Made by a program: the position numbers and the translations under genes. Of a stretch of 64,000 bases of DNA, positions 1 through 10,490 are shown one piece after another. The notes below the pieces were generated by a model, which saw only the letters and a list, made by a program, of their open reading frames with translations, ran no database searches and had not been told where the DNA came from. Source of the stretch: Ursus arctos (taxonomy: Eukaryota; Chordata; Mammalia; Carnivora; Ursidae); the NCBI RefSeq assembly GCF_023065955.2, contig NC_079873.1:9872566-9936565 (forward strand), read 5' to 3'. The first letter of the stretch is position 1. Each line of letters begins with the position of its first letter.

Positions 1-106
1 CTTTTGAAACACTGATGCTGGAGTCCTACCCCCAGAGTCTGCTGTAATGGTCCAAGGTGGGCCCAGGTGGTTCTAATGTGCAGCCAAGGCTGACCATCAC
101 TGTTCT
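1..106 (+). repeat. MER5B-type hAT MITE, 3' part
   Basis: The window opens inside a small non-autonomous hAT-Charlie relic. The tail 'CCCAGGTGGTTCTAATGTGCAG' followed by a CATCACTG end matches the 3' half of the MER5B consensus as I remember it. The 5' half lies outside the window. Subfamily is uncertain; the hAT assignment is firmer. Confidence 0.55.
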
Positions 107-110
107 AGAC

Positions 111-262
111 CAGTGAGTCTCAACACTGAGCATCCAAATTACTTGGAAGTCTCTTTAAAACAGATTCCTGGATCCTACGCCCAGAGTTCCTGATTCAATA
201 GGTTAGGGATAAACCTGAGAATATGCATTTCTAATATGTAACCAGGTGCTGCTGGTGGTGAT
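111..262 (+). repeat. MER5-type hAT MITE
   Basis: A second MER5-like relic directly follows the first. It begins CAGTGAGTCTCAAC, contains 'CCCAGAGTTCCTGATTCA' and 'TATGCATTTCTAA', and ends near 'CCAGGTGCTGCTGGTGGTG'. These blocks appear in the same order in the MER5 consensus. It is well diverged and lacks a clear 3' terminal inverted repeat. Confidence 0.55.
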
Positions 263-298
263 CTTAACAAGACAAACGTTAGAACTACTCTTCTAGAT

Positions 299-500
299 CA
301 GGGGCTAGTCAGTGATCACCTTGAGGTCAAATCCTACCCTCCCTGTTTTTCTAAACATAGTGTTATTGGAACACACCCTCTCCATTTGTTTACATAATGC
401 CTATGGGCTGAGTTGAGTCCTTGCAACAAAGACCCTTTGGCCCGTAAGTCCTAAAACATTCACTATCTGGTCTTTTACAGAAAAAGTTTGTCAACCCCTG
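299..500. repeat. hAT-type MITE (GGCAAACTTTTTCTG family)
   Basis: Both ends are present as an inverted pair: CAGGGGCTAGTC at the left and GTCAACCCCTG at the right. Inside are 'TATTGGAACACACCC' and 'TCACTATCTGGTCTTTTACAG', which mark a widespread mammalian hAT MITE family. I do not trust my memory of its Repbase name. A second copy lies at 33966-34180. Confidence 0.6.
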
Positions 501-728
501 CTAGGTGCAAGGGGTTTTCAACAGGGAAACTACATTATCTGTCTTCCATTTTTACTCTACAGAGAGTTGGGTAACAAGCAGTGCTGGTAGCCGTGGGGAA
601 ACAATGGAAGGGGAAAGGGGATCCAGGGAAAGGGATCATGAAGGCATCTTACAATTTACCGAACTACAGTATCACCCTCTCTCTTTAAAGAAACTCATGA
701 TGATAATATATTTATTATTTGTTTAGCG

Positions 729-905
729 CAGTGGTTCTCAAAGTGTGGTCCCTGCCGCACAGCATCACCATCACATGGAACTTGTTGGAAATGCAAATTT
801 TCAGGCCCCTCTTGAGATAAACTGTTCCAGAAACGCCGGAGGTGGAGCCCGGCTATGTGCTGGGGCAAAGGTGATTTTGATACACGCTCAAGTTTGAGAA
901 CCACT
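729..905 (+). repeat. MER5A hAT MITE, near full length
   Basis: Terminal inverted repeats are intact: CAGTGGTTCTCAAAG at the left and TTTGAGAACCACTA at the right. The length of about 177 bp fits a complete MER5A. Internal blocks 'CATGGAACTTGTTGGAAAT' and 'TTTTGATACACGCTCAAG' agree with the consensus. It is a fossil with no coding capacity. Confidence 0.85.
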
Positions 906-1118
906 AGCATAGCGCTCAGAGATTACAAAGCAGACGCGCTTCATTTAACCCATAATCACAAGATGAAAACCTTAGCCTCACTTTGTTCTCTGAGTTAATT
1001 TCGCACTAAGTTTCCGAACATATCAGGTTCTATGAAAATGTAAACAAGTGGTCTGACCTCTTCCAGGAATACTTTGGTTAAACCAAACACCCAGAAGTTG
1101 AAGGAAGGCACTAGTTAG

Positions 1119-1300
1119 AGCAGTGTCTCCAAAGTTAGGGTAACACCACCAAATGGAGGCTTTGCTAGGACGCAGATTGTCGGACTCCGCCCTGAGTTCC
1201 TGATTCGGTGGCTCTGGGCTGGGGCCTGATTCGCGTTTTGAACAAGCTCCCAGGTGCTGCTGATGCTACTGGTCCAGGGACCATGCTCTGAGAACTGCTG
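1119..1300 (-). repeat. MER5A hAT MITE, reversed
   Basis: Read on the minus strand this begins CAGCAGTTCTCAGAGC, continues 'GGTCCCTGGACCAGTAGC' and ends near GGAGACACTGCTC, which matches MER5A end to end with moderate divergence. With 729-905 it forms an inverted pair of MER5A copies about 210 bp apart. Confidence 0.75.
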
Positions 1301-2886
1301 AGTTGAAGTGTTACCTTTAGCATTATGTAAAAAATGGACTTTCTTACAAGCTCTGAGCATCTAAGAAGAGGAGTATGAATGGGTATGTGGTAGGTCTAAT
1401 GAAGACAGGCCTTTTTCATAAACTTTTGTCAAAGTGTGGGAGCAGAAAAGAAAGGCTGAGGTGTTACTATGGGATTTGAATCACGGAGAAACCCGACTTG
1501 AAAATCCTACATTTCTTCCTCCAGGTACCAGACTGAGAGTCAGAGCTAGCAGCAGGGGGCAAATTATTTTCTTCTCTGGGAAGCTGTAATTAGTGCTGAC
1601 GTGACACTGCTCTGAAGCTCCGGCTGGCTTGAGTAGCTGTTTCAGATATAAAAACTGTTTGTGAAGCAGGAGAAGTTAAAAGGAGCAAGCCTGGAGAGGC
1701 CTACAGCACCACGGCAATGGGAAATCAAAGCCGTTCTGAAAGTAGAAAGCTAGAAGCTCGCGGGAGTCGAGACGGACAGCAGATGCGTCCCGTGCGTGGA
1801 GGCCTTCGTTAGCTCACGTGTCTCCTATTGTCTTAATTGCTCCCCATCCTTCGAACCCGCCACTCTGACACGGTTCAGTGTGCTTGACAAGTTTTCTCTC
1901 TCTGTGTCTCTCGGCTCGGCTTTCCTTTGTGTTCCTTTCTCAGGCATGCTCTTGGTGGCCGCAAGCTTTCCCAGGTTTGTCTTTCTAGCTCAGCAACCTA
2001 AACCAAAAAGAGCTTCTCTTTCCCAGTCGTGGAAATCCGAGTCCAGGGATTGGCTCTGGTGGGATTGGCTTTGGTCTGTGCCTTTCCCCCAGATCCTTCA
2101 CTCCTGTGGGTGGACACTTCTGAAATTGTCCCTGGTTGCTCCGGATGGTGTCACCCTTACTCAAACTTCTCAGGCTGGGAGTGGCAACGGTATGGTCCCT
2201 AGAAGATAACCAGGGGAAGGGGAGCTAGGAGGTATCACCACGGTGGTCCGCTTCAGCCTCTCTTCACTGGGGAATGGGACACGACCCCTTTCCTGAGAAT
2301 CAGGAGCAAAGTGTTTTATGCCAGCCTTCATTTTTAGAATCCTCAGGTTGTGCAGAGGGTTTTGGATGGCAAGAGAATGAGAAAGAGCTTGAACATTTCT
2401 GTTACTAGTGGAGAGCTAATAACAAGGTTTTGGAGCCGCATAATAATGTAACAGTAATATATTTTGATAGAATTGATTGAATTTGTTTTATAAGGACACT
2501 TAAGCGGGGAAGCCGTTTAAGGAACTATTGACACAGGGCAGAAGGGTGACATGAAAAGGAGCTCAGAAGCTGATGGGAAGAAATTTACTTGGTGGGCAAT
2601 GTCTTAACCCTAGGAAGTTGGAAGACGTCTTAGGGACAGATGTCAACTGCATGCATTCACTACCCTGGGCCGGAGTTGATAGGCTGCAGGTTTAGATCTT
2701 TCTCGTTTGGCTGGGAGAGCCACCACTGAACCAGGTTCTGCTCAGCCTGCCATGGGCACTGGTACTCCCTGACATGCCAAACTCCCATCCCCTCTTCCTA
2801 CTTCTTGGCCTAGGCTCAACCTATATCACTAATTTGTGCTTCTGTTACATTTCTCCCCTTCAGAGATGTTTACCTTATTTTGAGTA
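1301..2886. other. Unique sequence; open frame only by chance
   Basis: About 1.6 kb with no repeat I recognise. A 137-codon open frame at 1796-2209 (plus) has no domain, no Kozak-like start and a composition that does not look coding, so I do not call it a gene. A promoter-like cluster at 1597-1820 is listed separately. Confidence 0.5.
1597..1820 (+). promoter_or_regulatory. Promoter-like motif cluster
   Basis: Within 224 bp lie a CRE-like TGACGTGA (1597-1604), a TATA-like TATAAAAA (1647-1654), a GCGTG core (1794-1798) and a palindromic E-box CACGTG (1815-1820). The spacing of CRE, TATA and a start near 1680 would suit a pol II promoter. CpGs are locally retained from 1758 to 1810 in otherwise CpG-poor DNA. 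The motifs are seen directly; promoter function is inference and no downstream gene is visible. Confidence 0.25.
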
Positions 2887-2908
2887 TGGCTTTATGTTTG
2901 TTTGTTTG

Positions 2909-3083
2909 TTTTAAGATATTATTTATTTGAGAGAGAGCACAAGTGGGGTGAGGGGCAGAGGCAGAAGGAGAAGCAGACTCCCAGCTGAGCAGGGTACCTG
3001 ATGTGGGGTTGGATACCGGGACTTCCAGGATCATGACCTGAGCTGAAGGCAGACAGTTAACCATCTGAGCCACCCAGGCACCC
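2909..3083 (-). mobile_element. CAN-SINE (tRNA-Lys SINE) with TSD
   Basis: The reversed A-rich tail (TTTTAAGATATTATTTATTTG) is at the left and the reversed tRNA head ending GAGCCACCCAGGCACCC at the right. A 13-bp direct repeat TGGCTTTATGTTT flanks it at 2887-2899 and 3084-3096, which marks it as an L1-mobilised insertion. Non-coding. Confidence 0.92.
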
Positions 3084-3096
3084 TGGCTTTATGTTT

Positions 3097-4122
3097 TTTT
3101 AATATCAGTTTTGTCTTTAATTTGATGTGAAATGTTTAGAACTGAGTCTTCAAACTGTAAACTAAAAGTCTGCCCATTGGTGCCAGTTTTGGCTGCCCAC
3201 TGTTCTTCCTTTCAAAAGTAAAGGGAAAAGCAAAAAATTGACTTTATAAAAACTACAGTTGTACAACTTATTTTATACATATAAGTTTTAAAAATACTAT
3301 GATTAGAACCAGAGCTGTAACAGGTGATGGTAAAGGAATTTTCAAAGTGTACAGTATGAATTGTGAATAACTGCTGACAGTGTAACAAGGAGGACATGCA
3401 GAATTTGACTACAAATGCTTTTCAGCAGTAGAGGAATGAAACCAGTGTAGGGTGTCCTGGGAGGGCAGGGACAGGTGCCAATTGATACCACCACTGAATT
3501 TGTTACCTTTATCATCATTCAGTAGTGGGCCTCACTTTATGATTTTCAGATGTTGGCTAAAAGGAACAGAGTCCTGGATCTGCCGATAGCACACAACTAT
3601 TGTCCTGTCATCTCCGCATTAGTGCCTCTGGCTTTTGCTGTCTGGTTCCACAAGATGCCTGCGTGGGTGAGCCTAAATGGAGAAAAAAAACTGGATAGGT
3701 TAGATCGTGGGTGTACTTTTGCAAATGTGGTATTTCAGCAGCCTGGAGAATTACCAAGGCAAAAGGGATGATTCTGCAGGCAAATTTAATTACTTTTAAA
3801 GAACAAGCAATTCCAAATTCCAAGTCTCAGATGAGGTTCTTATTGACTTTCTCAGGTGTTTAAACGGATTACTTTCTCTTGGAAATCTTAGCTTAGGGGA
3901 AAGAATTAGAGCTGATTTGGAGTTTCTCTGAGTGTTTTTAAATTATAGAGGCACTAGAGGCTTACAAAATTATTCAAAACAGTGGTTTAGAAATTATAAA
4001 ATGCAAGCCTTCAGCTTGAGGAATTCATCCCTCATCTCACTTTCTAGGGTAGCTTGTTAAAAGAGCTTTCAGTCCATTTTCTGTGAATACATCTATATCT
4101 ATAATTATATCTACAGCTGTGG
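3097..4122. other. Unique sequence, nothing recognised
   Basis: I see no repeat family, RNA gene or convincing exon here. Overlapping short frames on both strands at 3550-3823 are not coding-like. The stretch from 3210 to 3320 is AT-rich. Confidence 0.5.
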
Positions 4123-4330
4123 CAGTTCTTCTCAACCGGTTGTGATTTTGCCCCCCAGACACTTGAGAATGTCTGGAGACATTTTTGGTTGTCACAGGGG
4201 GGAGGGCACTACTGGCATCTAGTGTGTGGAGGCCAGGGATGGTGCTAAACATCTACAATGCACAGGGCAGCCCCTACCACAATGAATTATATGGCCCAAA
4301 ATGTCAAGAGTGTCACCATTGAGAAACCCT
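4123..4330 (+). repeat. MER20 hAT MITE
   Basis: Nearly complete MER20: CAGTTCTTCTCAACC at the left, then 'TGTCTGGAGACATTTTTGG', 'TACTGGCATCTAGTG', 'CTACAATGCACAGGGCAG' and GAGAAACCCT at the right. MER20 is a eutherian DNA-transposon relic whose copies are reported to act as enhancers in endometrial stromal cells. It is one of six copies in this window. Confidence 0.88.
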
Positions 4331-5489
4331 AATCTACAGCTTTTCTTCATACAGGAAAACTTGAGAGGAAGATGGTGGCGGAGTAGGAGGACCCTAGGTT
4401 CATCTCGCCCCACGAACACAACTAGATTAACTATCAAGTCATCCTAAATGCTCCACAAATCGGCCTGAAGACTGACAGAACAAATTCCACAAATAAAGGG
4501 AGAGAAGAAGCCACATTGAAGAAGGTAGGAAGTGCAGAGATGTGGTTTAGGGAGAAATGGATCACAGGTGCTATAGAGGGGAGGGAGCCTTGGTCATGGA
4601 GAAGGGGGGGGGGGCACAGAGGGGAACACACAAGGAGAACTTTTCCCCAAATCCATTGTCTTGGAAAACAAGAGGGCTGTCTTTTTGAGTTCTCACAACC
4701 AGTGGGGCTTAAAGCCTGGAGTTTTAAAGGCCAGCATGCTTGTCTGGGATAGAGCCCAGAGGGCACTGCACTGCTCCTGGGGAAAAGGCAGGCAAACAAC
4801 CCAGGGGCAGACAGCATGGAAACAGTGATCTGAAGAACTCCTGGGGCACACAGTGGGGAGATTATTGGCTCTTCTCAGAGCATGTCCCTGAGAGGCAGCA
4901 TTCACAGAGATGGCTCTCTAGGGACAAAGGAGCTAGCTGACACCATTTCCCTCCCCTAACCCTCAGGATAAACACAGAGCCACCTGTGGGAAGCAGTGCA
5001 GCACAGATACTGGCTGCCTAACTTATTTACACAAAGTCCCACACCCCTGCCCTCTGGCAGGATTACCCTTCTCAGTCAAGTTGCCTCAGTCCCAGCATGG
5101 TAGGCCCCTCCCCAAGAAGACCAGCACAAATCCCTGCCCACACCATGTTTCCCAACCAGAGAGTCCTGCAGGGTCTCAGTTCTGGTGGAGTTGGTGTCAG
5201 GTCTCATTTCACAAGCAGACTAGAGCACACCTAGTTAAAACTCACCACATTCAAGCCAGGGACCAAACATTGCCCACAGCAAGCAAGGAGAACCTCCTCA
5301 GATGACTGTCTTAAGGATGGAGCAGCCAAAACACAACAGCAGAGCAGACACCACACACACCAGAGACACTTCCTGAAGTGCCAGGCCCTGGGCATTACAT
5401 GATCTCTTCTTTACAAGGCTATTTCTTGCAGGAGCAGGAAGCATAACTGGCTTTTCTAACACAGAGTAAAAGGTAGAGACTTAGACAGA

Positions 5490-6550
5490 ATGCCAAGATG
5501 GAGGATTTTATCCCAAATGAAAGAACAAGACAAGACCATGGCCAGAGATCTAAGTGAAACAGATAGAAATAACATGCCTAATGGAGAATTTAAAGGAACA
5601 ATCATAAGGATACTCACTGGGCTTGAGAAAAGAATAGAAGACCTCAGTGAGACCCTTCCCAAAGAGATAAAGGAGTTAAAGAATTAATCAGAGATGAAGA
5701 ATGCAATAAATGAGATTGAAAACAGGCTTGATGCAATGAACAGCAGGGTGGCAGAAGCAGATGAATTAGTGACCTAGAAAACAAAATAATGGAAAATACT
5801 GAAGCTGAACAAAAGAGAGAAAGAGGAATTATGCAACACGAGAATAGACTTAGGAAACTCAGTGACTCCATCAAACGTAATAACATTCATCTTGTAGGAG
5901 TCCCAGTAGAAGAGGAGAGGGAAAAGGGGCAGAAAATTTATTTCAAGAAATAATAGCAGAAAACTTCCCTAATCTTGGGAAAGGAAACAGATTTCTAGAT
6001 CCAGGAGGCAAAGAGAACTCCCATCAAAATCAGCAAAAGCAGGCTAACACCAAGACCTATTGTAATTAAATTTGCAGAAGGTAGTGATGAAGAAAAAAAT
6101 CTTAAAAGGATCAGGACAAAAGAAGGCCTTAACTTACAAGGGAAAATCCATAAGGCTAGCTAGAGATTTCTCAACAGAAACTTGGCAACCCAGAAGAAAG
6201 TGGCATGATCTATTCAAAGTGCTGAATGGGAAAAATCTGCAGCCAAGAATACTCTATCCAGCAAGGCTATCATTTGGAATAGAAGGAGCGATAAGGAGTT
6301 TCCCAGACAAACAAAAGCTAAAAGAGTTCATGACCACTAAACTGGCTTTCCAAGAAATATTTTTTTTTAAGATTTAATTTATTTGAGAGAGAGAGCATGA
6401 GTGGGGAGTAGGAGCAGGGGGAGAGGACTCCATGCTGAGCAGGGAGTCCTATGCAAGGCTCGATCCCAGGACCCTGAGGTCATGACCCAAGCTGAAGGCA
6501 GATGTTTAACCGACTGAGCCACCCAGGTGCCCAAGCCCTGCAAGAAATAT
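5490..6550 (+). pseudogene. L1 ORF1 remnant
   Basis: ORF1p is the RNA-binding, trimer-forming chaperone of L1. The first open segment (5490-5687, about 65 codons) is the acidic and basic coiled-coil region (LEKRIEDLSETLPKEIKELKN-like) and ends in a stop. The frame then breaks repeatedly. A second open segment (6072-6377) holds the RRM and C-terminal part, recognisable from RDFSTETWQ and RILYPARLSF. A SINE interrupts the C-terminus at 6361. No intact protein can be made. Confidence 0.8.
6361..6532 (-). mobile_element. CAN-SINE inside L1 ORF1
   Basis: Reversed SINE with the T-run and AAGATTTAATTTATTTG at the left and GAGCCACCCAGGTGCCC at the right. The flanking L1 sequence is duplicated: CTTTCCAAGAAATAT before and CCCTGCAAGAAATAT after. 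The insertion therefore came after the L1. Confidence 0.92.
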
Positions 6551-6639
6551 TAAAGGAGACTCTTTGACTGGAAAGGAAAGACCAAAAGTGACAAAGACAA
6601 GAAAGTATCAGAGAAAATCTCCAGAAACAATGACAAAAC

Positions 6640-7470
6640 AATAATAAAATGGCAATAAATACATATCTATCAATAATTACTTTGAATGGACTTACTTGAA
6701 TGGACTAAATGCTCCAATCAAATGACATGGAGTGTCAGAACCTATTAAAAAAAAAGAAAAAAAAGACTTGTCTATACGCTGCCTACAAGAGACTCATTTG
6801 AGACTTAAAGACACCTGCAGATTGAAACTAAGGGGATGGAGAAATATTAACCATGCAAATGGATGTCAAAAGAAAGCCAGAATAGCAATACTTATATTGG
6901 ACAAACTAGAGTGTAAAACAAAGACTCTAACAAGAGACAAAGAAGGGCATTATATAATCATAAAGGAGACAATCCAACAAGAAGATAAAACAGTTGTAAA
7001 TATTTATGTATCTATCCAACATGGGAGCACCCAAATATATAAAACAATAACAAACAGAAAGAAATTCATTGATAATAACACAATAACAGTAGGGGACTTA
7101 AAAACACCCCACTTAACATCAATGGACAGATCACCTAAACAGAAAATCAACAAGGAAACAATGGCTTCAAATGACACACTGGACCAGATGAAAGTAACAG
7201 ATATATTCAGAACATTTCATCCTAAAGCAGCAGAATACACGTTCTTTTCAAGTGTACATGGAACATTCTCTAGAATAGGTCACATTTTAGGTCACAAATC
7301 AGGCCTCAACAAATAAAAAAAGATTGAAATCATATCACATACCTTTTCTGACCACAGTGCTGTGAAGCGGAGTCAAACACAAGAAAAAAATTGGAAAGAC
7401 CACAAATGCATGCAGGTGAAACAACATGCTACTAAATAATCAATGGGCTAGCCATACAGGAGAACTTTAA
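6640..7470 (+). pseudogene. L1 ORF2 endonuclease-domain remnant
   Basis: This is the N-terminal apurinic-like endonuclease domain of L1 ORF2p, which nicks target DNA. An open stretch at 6732-7316 keeps the CLQETHL block and the GTFSRIGHILGHKS block, where H replaces the usual aspartate-histidine neighbourhood. The expected GDFNTPL motif is degraded to GDLKTPH. Upstream start and downstream reverse transcriptase are missing. Confidence 0.8.
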
Positions 7471-7503
7471 ATAGGAACGATGGTTTTAGAAAATAACAAT
7501 TCT

Positions 7504-7686
7504 GGGGCACCTGGGTGGCTCAGTCATTAAGCAGCTGCGTTCCGCTCAGGTCCTGATCCCAGGGTCCTGGGATCTAGTGCCACATCGGGCTCCCTGCTCA
7601 GCGGGGAGCCTGCTTCTTCCTCCACCTGTCGCTCCCCCTGCTTGTGCTCTCTGTCAAATAAATAGTCTTTAAAAAAAAAGAAAAAA
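7504..7686 (+). mobile_element. CAN-SINE with TSD
   Basis: Plus-strand copy: GGGGCACCTGGGTGGCTCAG head, C/T-rich middle and (A)n tail. The 16-bp flanks AGAAAATAACAATTCT and AGAAAATAACAGTTCT differ at one position, so they are a clear target-site duplication. It sits just past the 3' break of the L1. Confidence 0.92.
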
Positions 7687-7702
7687 GAAAATAACAGTTC
7701 TG

Positions 7703-8499
7703 AGAGTCACAGCACCATTATTCCTTAGAAGTTCATATGGGGAATCTACCCACTAATGATTTAGAATTGTTTTTCTTTTCAAAGTCTTTAAATCATTTTT
7801 AGAGTAGACATTGAAATATATTTATTCCCAATTCCACTTACACATTTCAGCAGAGAAGGTCACCTTGGGGATTCAACCAGGGAGAATCGGGACAGCAAAC
7901 CTTGGGTTTGGGGGCCCACAGCTGCTTGGATGAGTAGCACACAGACACTCCAGGCTGGGGTGCAACTGGGGATTGGGGGCTTCTGGCTGGTACTAAGCAG
8001 GATCTGAAGCACAGTCAGCTTCTTCCTTCCTCCCTTCCTCCCTTCCTTCCTTCCAGAGAATAGTATCTTAGAAAACTTTAAACTTCTTAGGAAACTACTT
8101 ACAGATAAGAATATGCAAAATGAGAATGTTTCACCACGCACCGTTCTATATGGCAGAGAGCATAGGGAGCGAGATAGAGAAGAATCAAGTTTAAAGTCAT
8201 TCAGGGGTATTTTGAAATTCTTGTTATATAAATAATATGTTTCATAATACACTCCTGTTTCAATATATGTTTGATCATTAATTACCATTTTGTTACCAAT
8301 AGACATTTATTGAGCATTTAATGTGGTCTAGCATTTGTGAGACAGGATGCGTATTTATTCCAGACAAGTAAACATGAAAATCCTTCCCGTGACCTTTATC
8401 AAATGCCATGATTTGTCACTCCACATGAAATCTCTAAATATTCTTTATCCTGCGTTTAATTTAAGTCTCTGTCCTTGAAAACAGGTGCCTGTTTGAAGA
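7703..8499. other. Unique sequence with short CCTT tract
   Basis: No gene or known repeat is recognised. A short pyrimidine microsatellite of CCTT/CCCTT units lies at 8021-8054. A 148-codon open frame on the minus strand (7860-8306) runs through it and is not coding-like. Confidence 0.5.
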
Positions 8500-8575
8500 A
8501 ACAAAATACAGAGCTTTGAGTCAGGCACACCAGCTTGAATTCCAAATCCCACCATTAGCTTGCTCCTTACTTCTG
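8500..8575 (+). repeat. MIR fragment
   Basis: The stretch with GAGTCAGGCACACCAGCTTGA and 'AATTCCAAATCCCACCATTA' corresponds to the tRNA-like and core part of a plus-strand MIR (ancient tRNA-derived SINE). Short and diverged. Confidence 0.5.
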
Positions 8576-8639
8576 CCCTGGTGCCCCTGCAGCCTCTTTT
8601 CCACTCAGCAGGCAGAAGGATTTTCTGAGGAAGGAAGAG

Positions 8640-9085
8640 AGACCATGTCATACCTCTGTTCAAAAGGCTCCAGTGGCTCCCCATTTCACTTGGAGCCAAT
8701 GCTCCATCTTTGGTGACCCCTTCCTCTGGGCCTTTGCACTGCCATTCCTTCTACTTTTCAGGCTTTCCCTCCCTAGGTGGTCAAGGCTCACTCTCTCAGC
8801 TCCAATATCTCTTCATCCAAGTGGTCTCTGCCAAGCAGCTTCCCCCAGCAACCCCTCCCCACCTCCACAACACTCCCTACTCTCCTTTCCCTGAAGTTTT
8901 CTCCACACCACTTATAACTCACCCAATACATGTTGTTTATTTGTTTATTGGTTATTATCTGTCTGCCACTTGAAAGGAAGTTCCATGAGGATGAGCATTT
9001 GTGTCGGTTTTATGCATGGCTGTATCCCCAGTACCCAGAACTGTGCCTGGTTTCAAATATTTGCTGAATGACTAAGAAATAAAAA
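8640..9085 (+). repeat. L2 LINE 3' end
   Basis: The order of blocks matches L2: 'CCAGTGGCTCCCCATTTCAC', 'CTCTGGGCCTTTGCACTGCC', 'GTATCCCCAGTACCCAGAAC', 'GTGCCTGGTTTCAAATATTTG' and a terminal TGAATGA. L2 is an ancient LINE that went extinct before the eutherian radiation. Two overlapping open frames inside it are shadows. Confidence 0.8.
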
Positions 9086-9556
9086 CCATACCTCTTCAAT
9101 AAATGCTTCTCCTTTTCTACCCCATTGAAAGGAGTACAGGTAGACCTGATCATGAGGAATGCTAAACAGATTAGGATATAGCCAGATTTCTTTATATCTA
9201 ATTTCAAATTTAAAGGATCTAGTTAGGATTATTTGATTAAGTTGCTAATCACAAAATATTTTTGATAGTAGGTCACTCCATGCAGCATGGGTAAAAGTCA
9301 ACCAGATGTCTTAAATATGTGCAACTAACAGCAGATATATCTAAATAAACTTTATATTAGTAAACCTCAAGTTTTACTCCTAGTGAATCCACCCTCTCTG
9401 AGCTCTGGGCAATATCTAGCTAACCTCCTGGAGGGAGGGCCACGTATCAATCTCTTGCTTTTTCTTTTTCCTTTCTGCCAGCCGAACTCACTAGCAGCAG
9501 GTCTCCTATTTCCGTAGGTGACTATGTATGTGGGGGTTGTAGATAAGCATATGGCC
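9086..9556. other. Unique sequence, nothing recognised
   Basis: AT-rich at first, then mixed. I see no repeat, RNA gene or exon that I can support. Confidence 0.45.
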
Positions 9557-9848
9557 CCGCACTGTCTAGAAGAAACATAATGTGAGCTACATTTTAAATT
9601 TTCTAGTAGCTCAATTTAAAAAGTAAATGGAAAGGTAAAAATTATGTAATTTTAAGAATATACTTCATTTAACCCAGTATATCCAAAATATTATTTCAAC
9701 AAGAATCAATATTTAAAAGATGCATGAGATATTTGACATCCTTTTTTTGTACTAAGTCTTCAAAATCTAGTGTGTATTTGCCACTTGAAACGCATCTCAA
9801 TTTGGACACATTTCAAGTACTCGGTAGCCGCACAGGGCTAAGGGCTAG

Positions 9849-10428
9849 TGTTACAGACTATGTGTGTATCCCTCCAAAATTCATGTTGAAATCCTACCCC
9901 TCAGTGTGATGGTATTAGGAGGCGGGGACTTTGGTTGGTAACTAGGATTACTTGAGGTCATGAGGGCAGAACCCTCATGAATGGTGTCAATGAGTTGCAA
10001 AAAAAAAAAAGTGGGGCACCTGGGTGGCTCAGTCGGTTAAGCGGCTGTCTTCAGCTCAGGTCATGATCCCGGGGTCCTGGGATTGAGTCCCACATGGGGC
10101 TCCCTGCTCAGCAGGGGAGTCTGCTTCTCCCTCTCCCTCTGCCCCTGCTTGTATGCACTTGCATGCTCGCTCGCTCTCTCAAATAAATAAATAAGATCTT
10201 TTTAAAAAACAAAAGTTACAAAAAAGCTTACTGCTCTCTGCTCTTTACCATGTAAGGATGCAAGAAGATAGCCCAGGCTGTGAACCAGGAAACCGGCCCT
10301 CATCAGACACCAAATCTGCCAGCACCTTGATCTTGGACTTCACAGCCTCCAGAACTGTGAGAAATGCATGTTTATTGTCTAAGCCTCTCCGCCTATGGTA
10401 TTTTATTACAGCAGCCTAAACTAAGACA
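9849..10428 (+). mobile_element. MLT1 (ERVL-MaLR) solo LTR
   Basis: Starts TGTTACAGACTATGTG and ends CTAAGACA, giving TG...CA termini. Inside are 'CAAAATTCATGTTGAAATCC', 'GTGATGGTATTAGGAGG', 'CTTGATCTTGGACTTCACAG' and 'CTCCAGAACTGTGAGAAAT', which are MLT1 hallmarks. The flanks GCTAG (9844-9848) and GCTAC (10429-10433) fit a 5-bp duplication. Interrupted by a SINE. Confidence 0.85.
10013..10214 (+). mobile_element. CAN-SINE inside MLT1 LTR
   Basis: Complete plus-strand SINE from GGGGCACCTGGGTGGCTCAG to the A-rich tail after AAATAAATAAATAAG. Its flanks GAGTTGCAAAAAA and AAGTTACAAAAAA look like a slightly diverged duplication. It is the youngest layer of the nest here. Confidence 0.9.
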
Positions 10429-10490
10429 GCTACCATATGGGGCAGTGCGGATGCAGACTCGCTCTTTAAATGTCTCAGTGGGCCATGTTA

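Larger units (their letters stand above)
4357..7470 (+). mobile_element. LINE-1, 5' end intact, 3' part missing
   Basis: The left end carries the L1 start signature GAGGAAGATGGTGGCGGAGTA. A 5' UTR of about 1.1 kb follows, then an ORF1 remnant, a short inter-ORF spacer and the first part of ORF2. Homology stops near 7470 inside ORF2, so most of the reverse transcriptase and the 3' UTR are gone. Ordinary L1 insertions lose the 5' end, so this copy probably lost its 3' part by a later deletion. A SINE sits inside it at 6361-6532. Inactive. Confidence 0.85.
9557..10490 (+). repeat. hAT-type element split by an LTR
   Basis: The left part (9557-9848) reads GCACTGTCTAGAAGAAACATAA through 'AACCCAGTATATCCAAAATA' to 'TCGGTAGCCGCACAGGGCTA'. 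The right part resumes after the LTR with GCTACCATATGGGGCAGTGC. Together they follow a hAT family marked by 'AGTGGCTACCATATTGGACAG'. The name is not certain. The same family is found reversed at 56738-56939. Confidence 0.65.
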
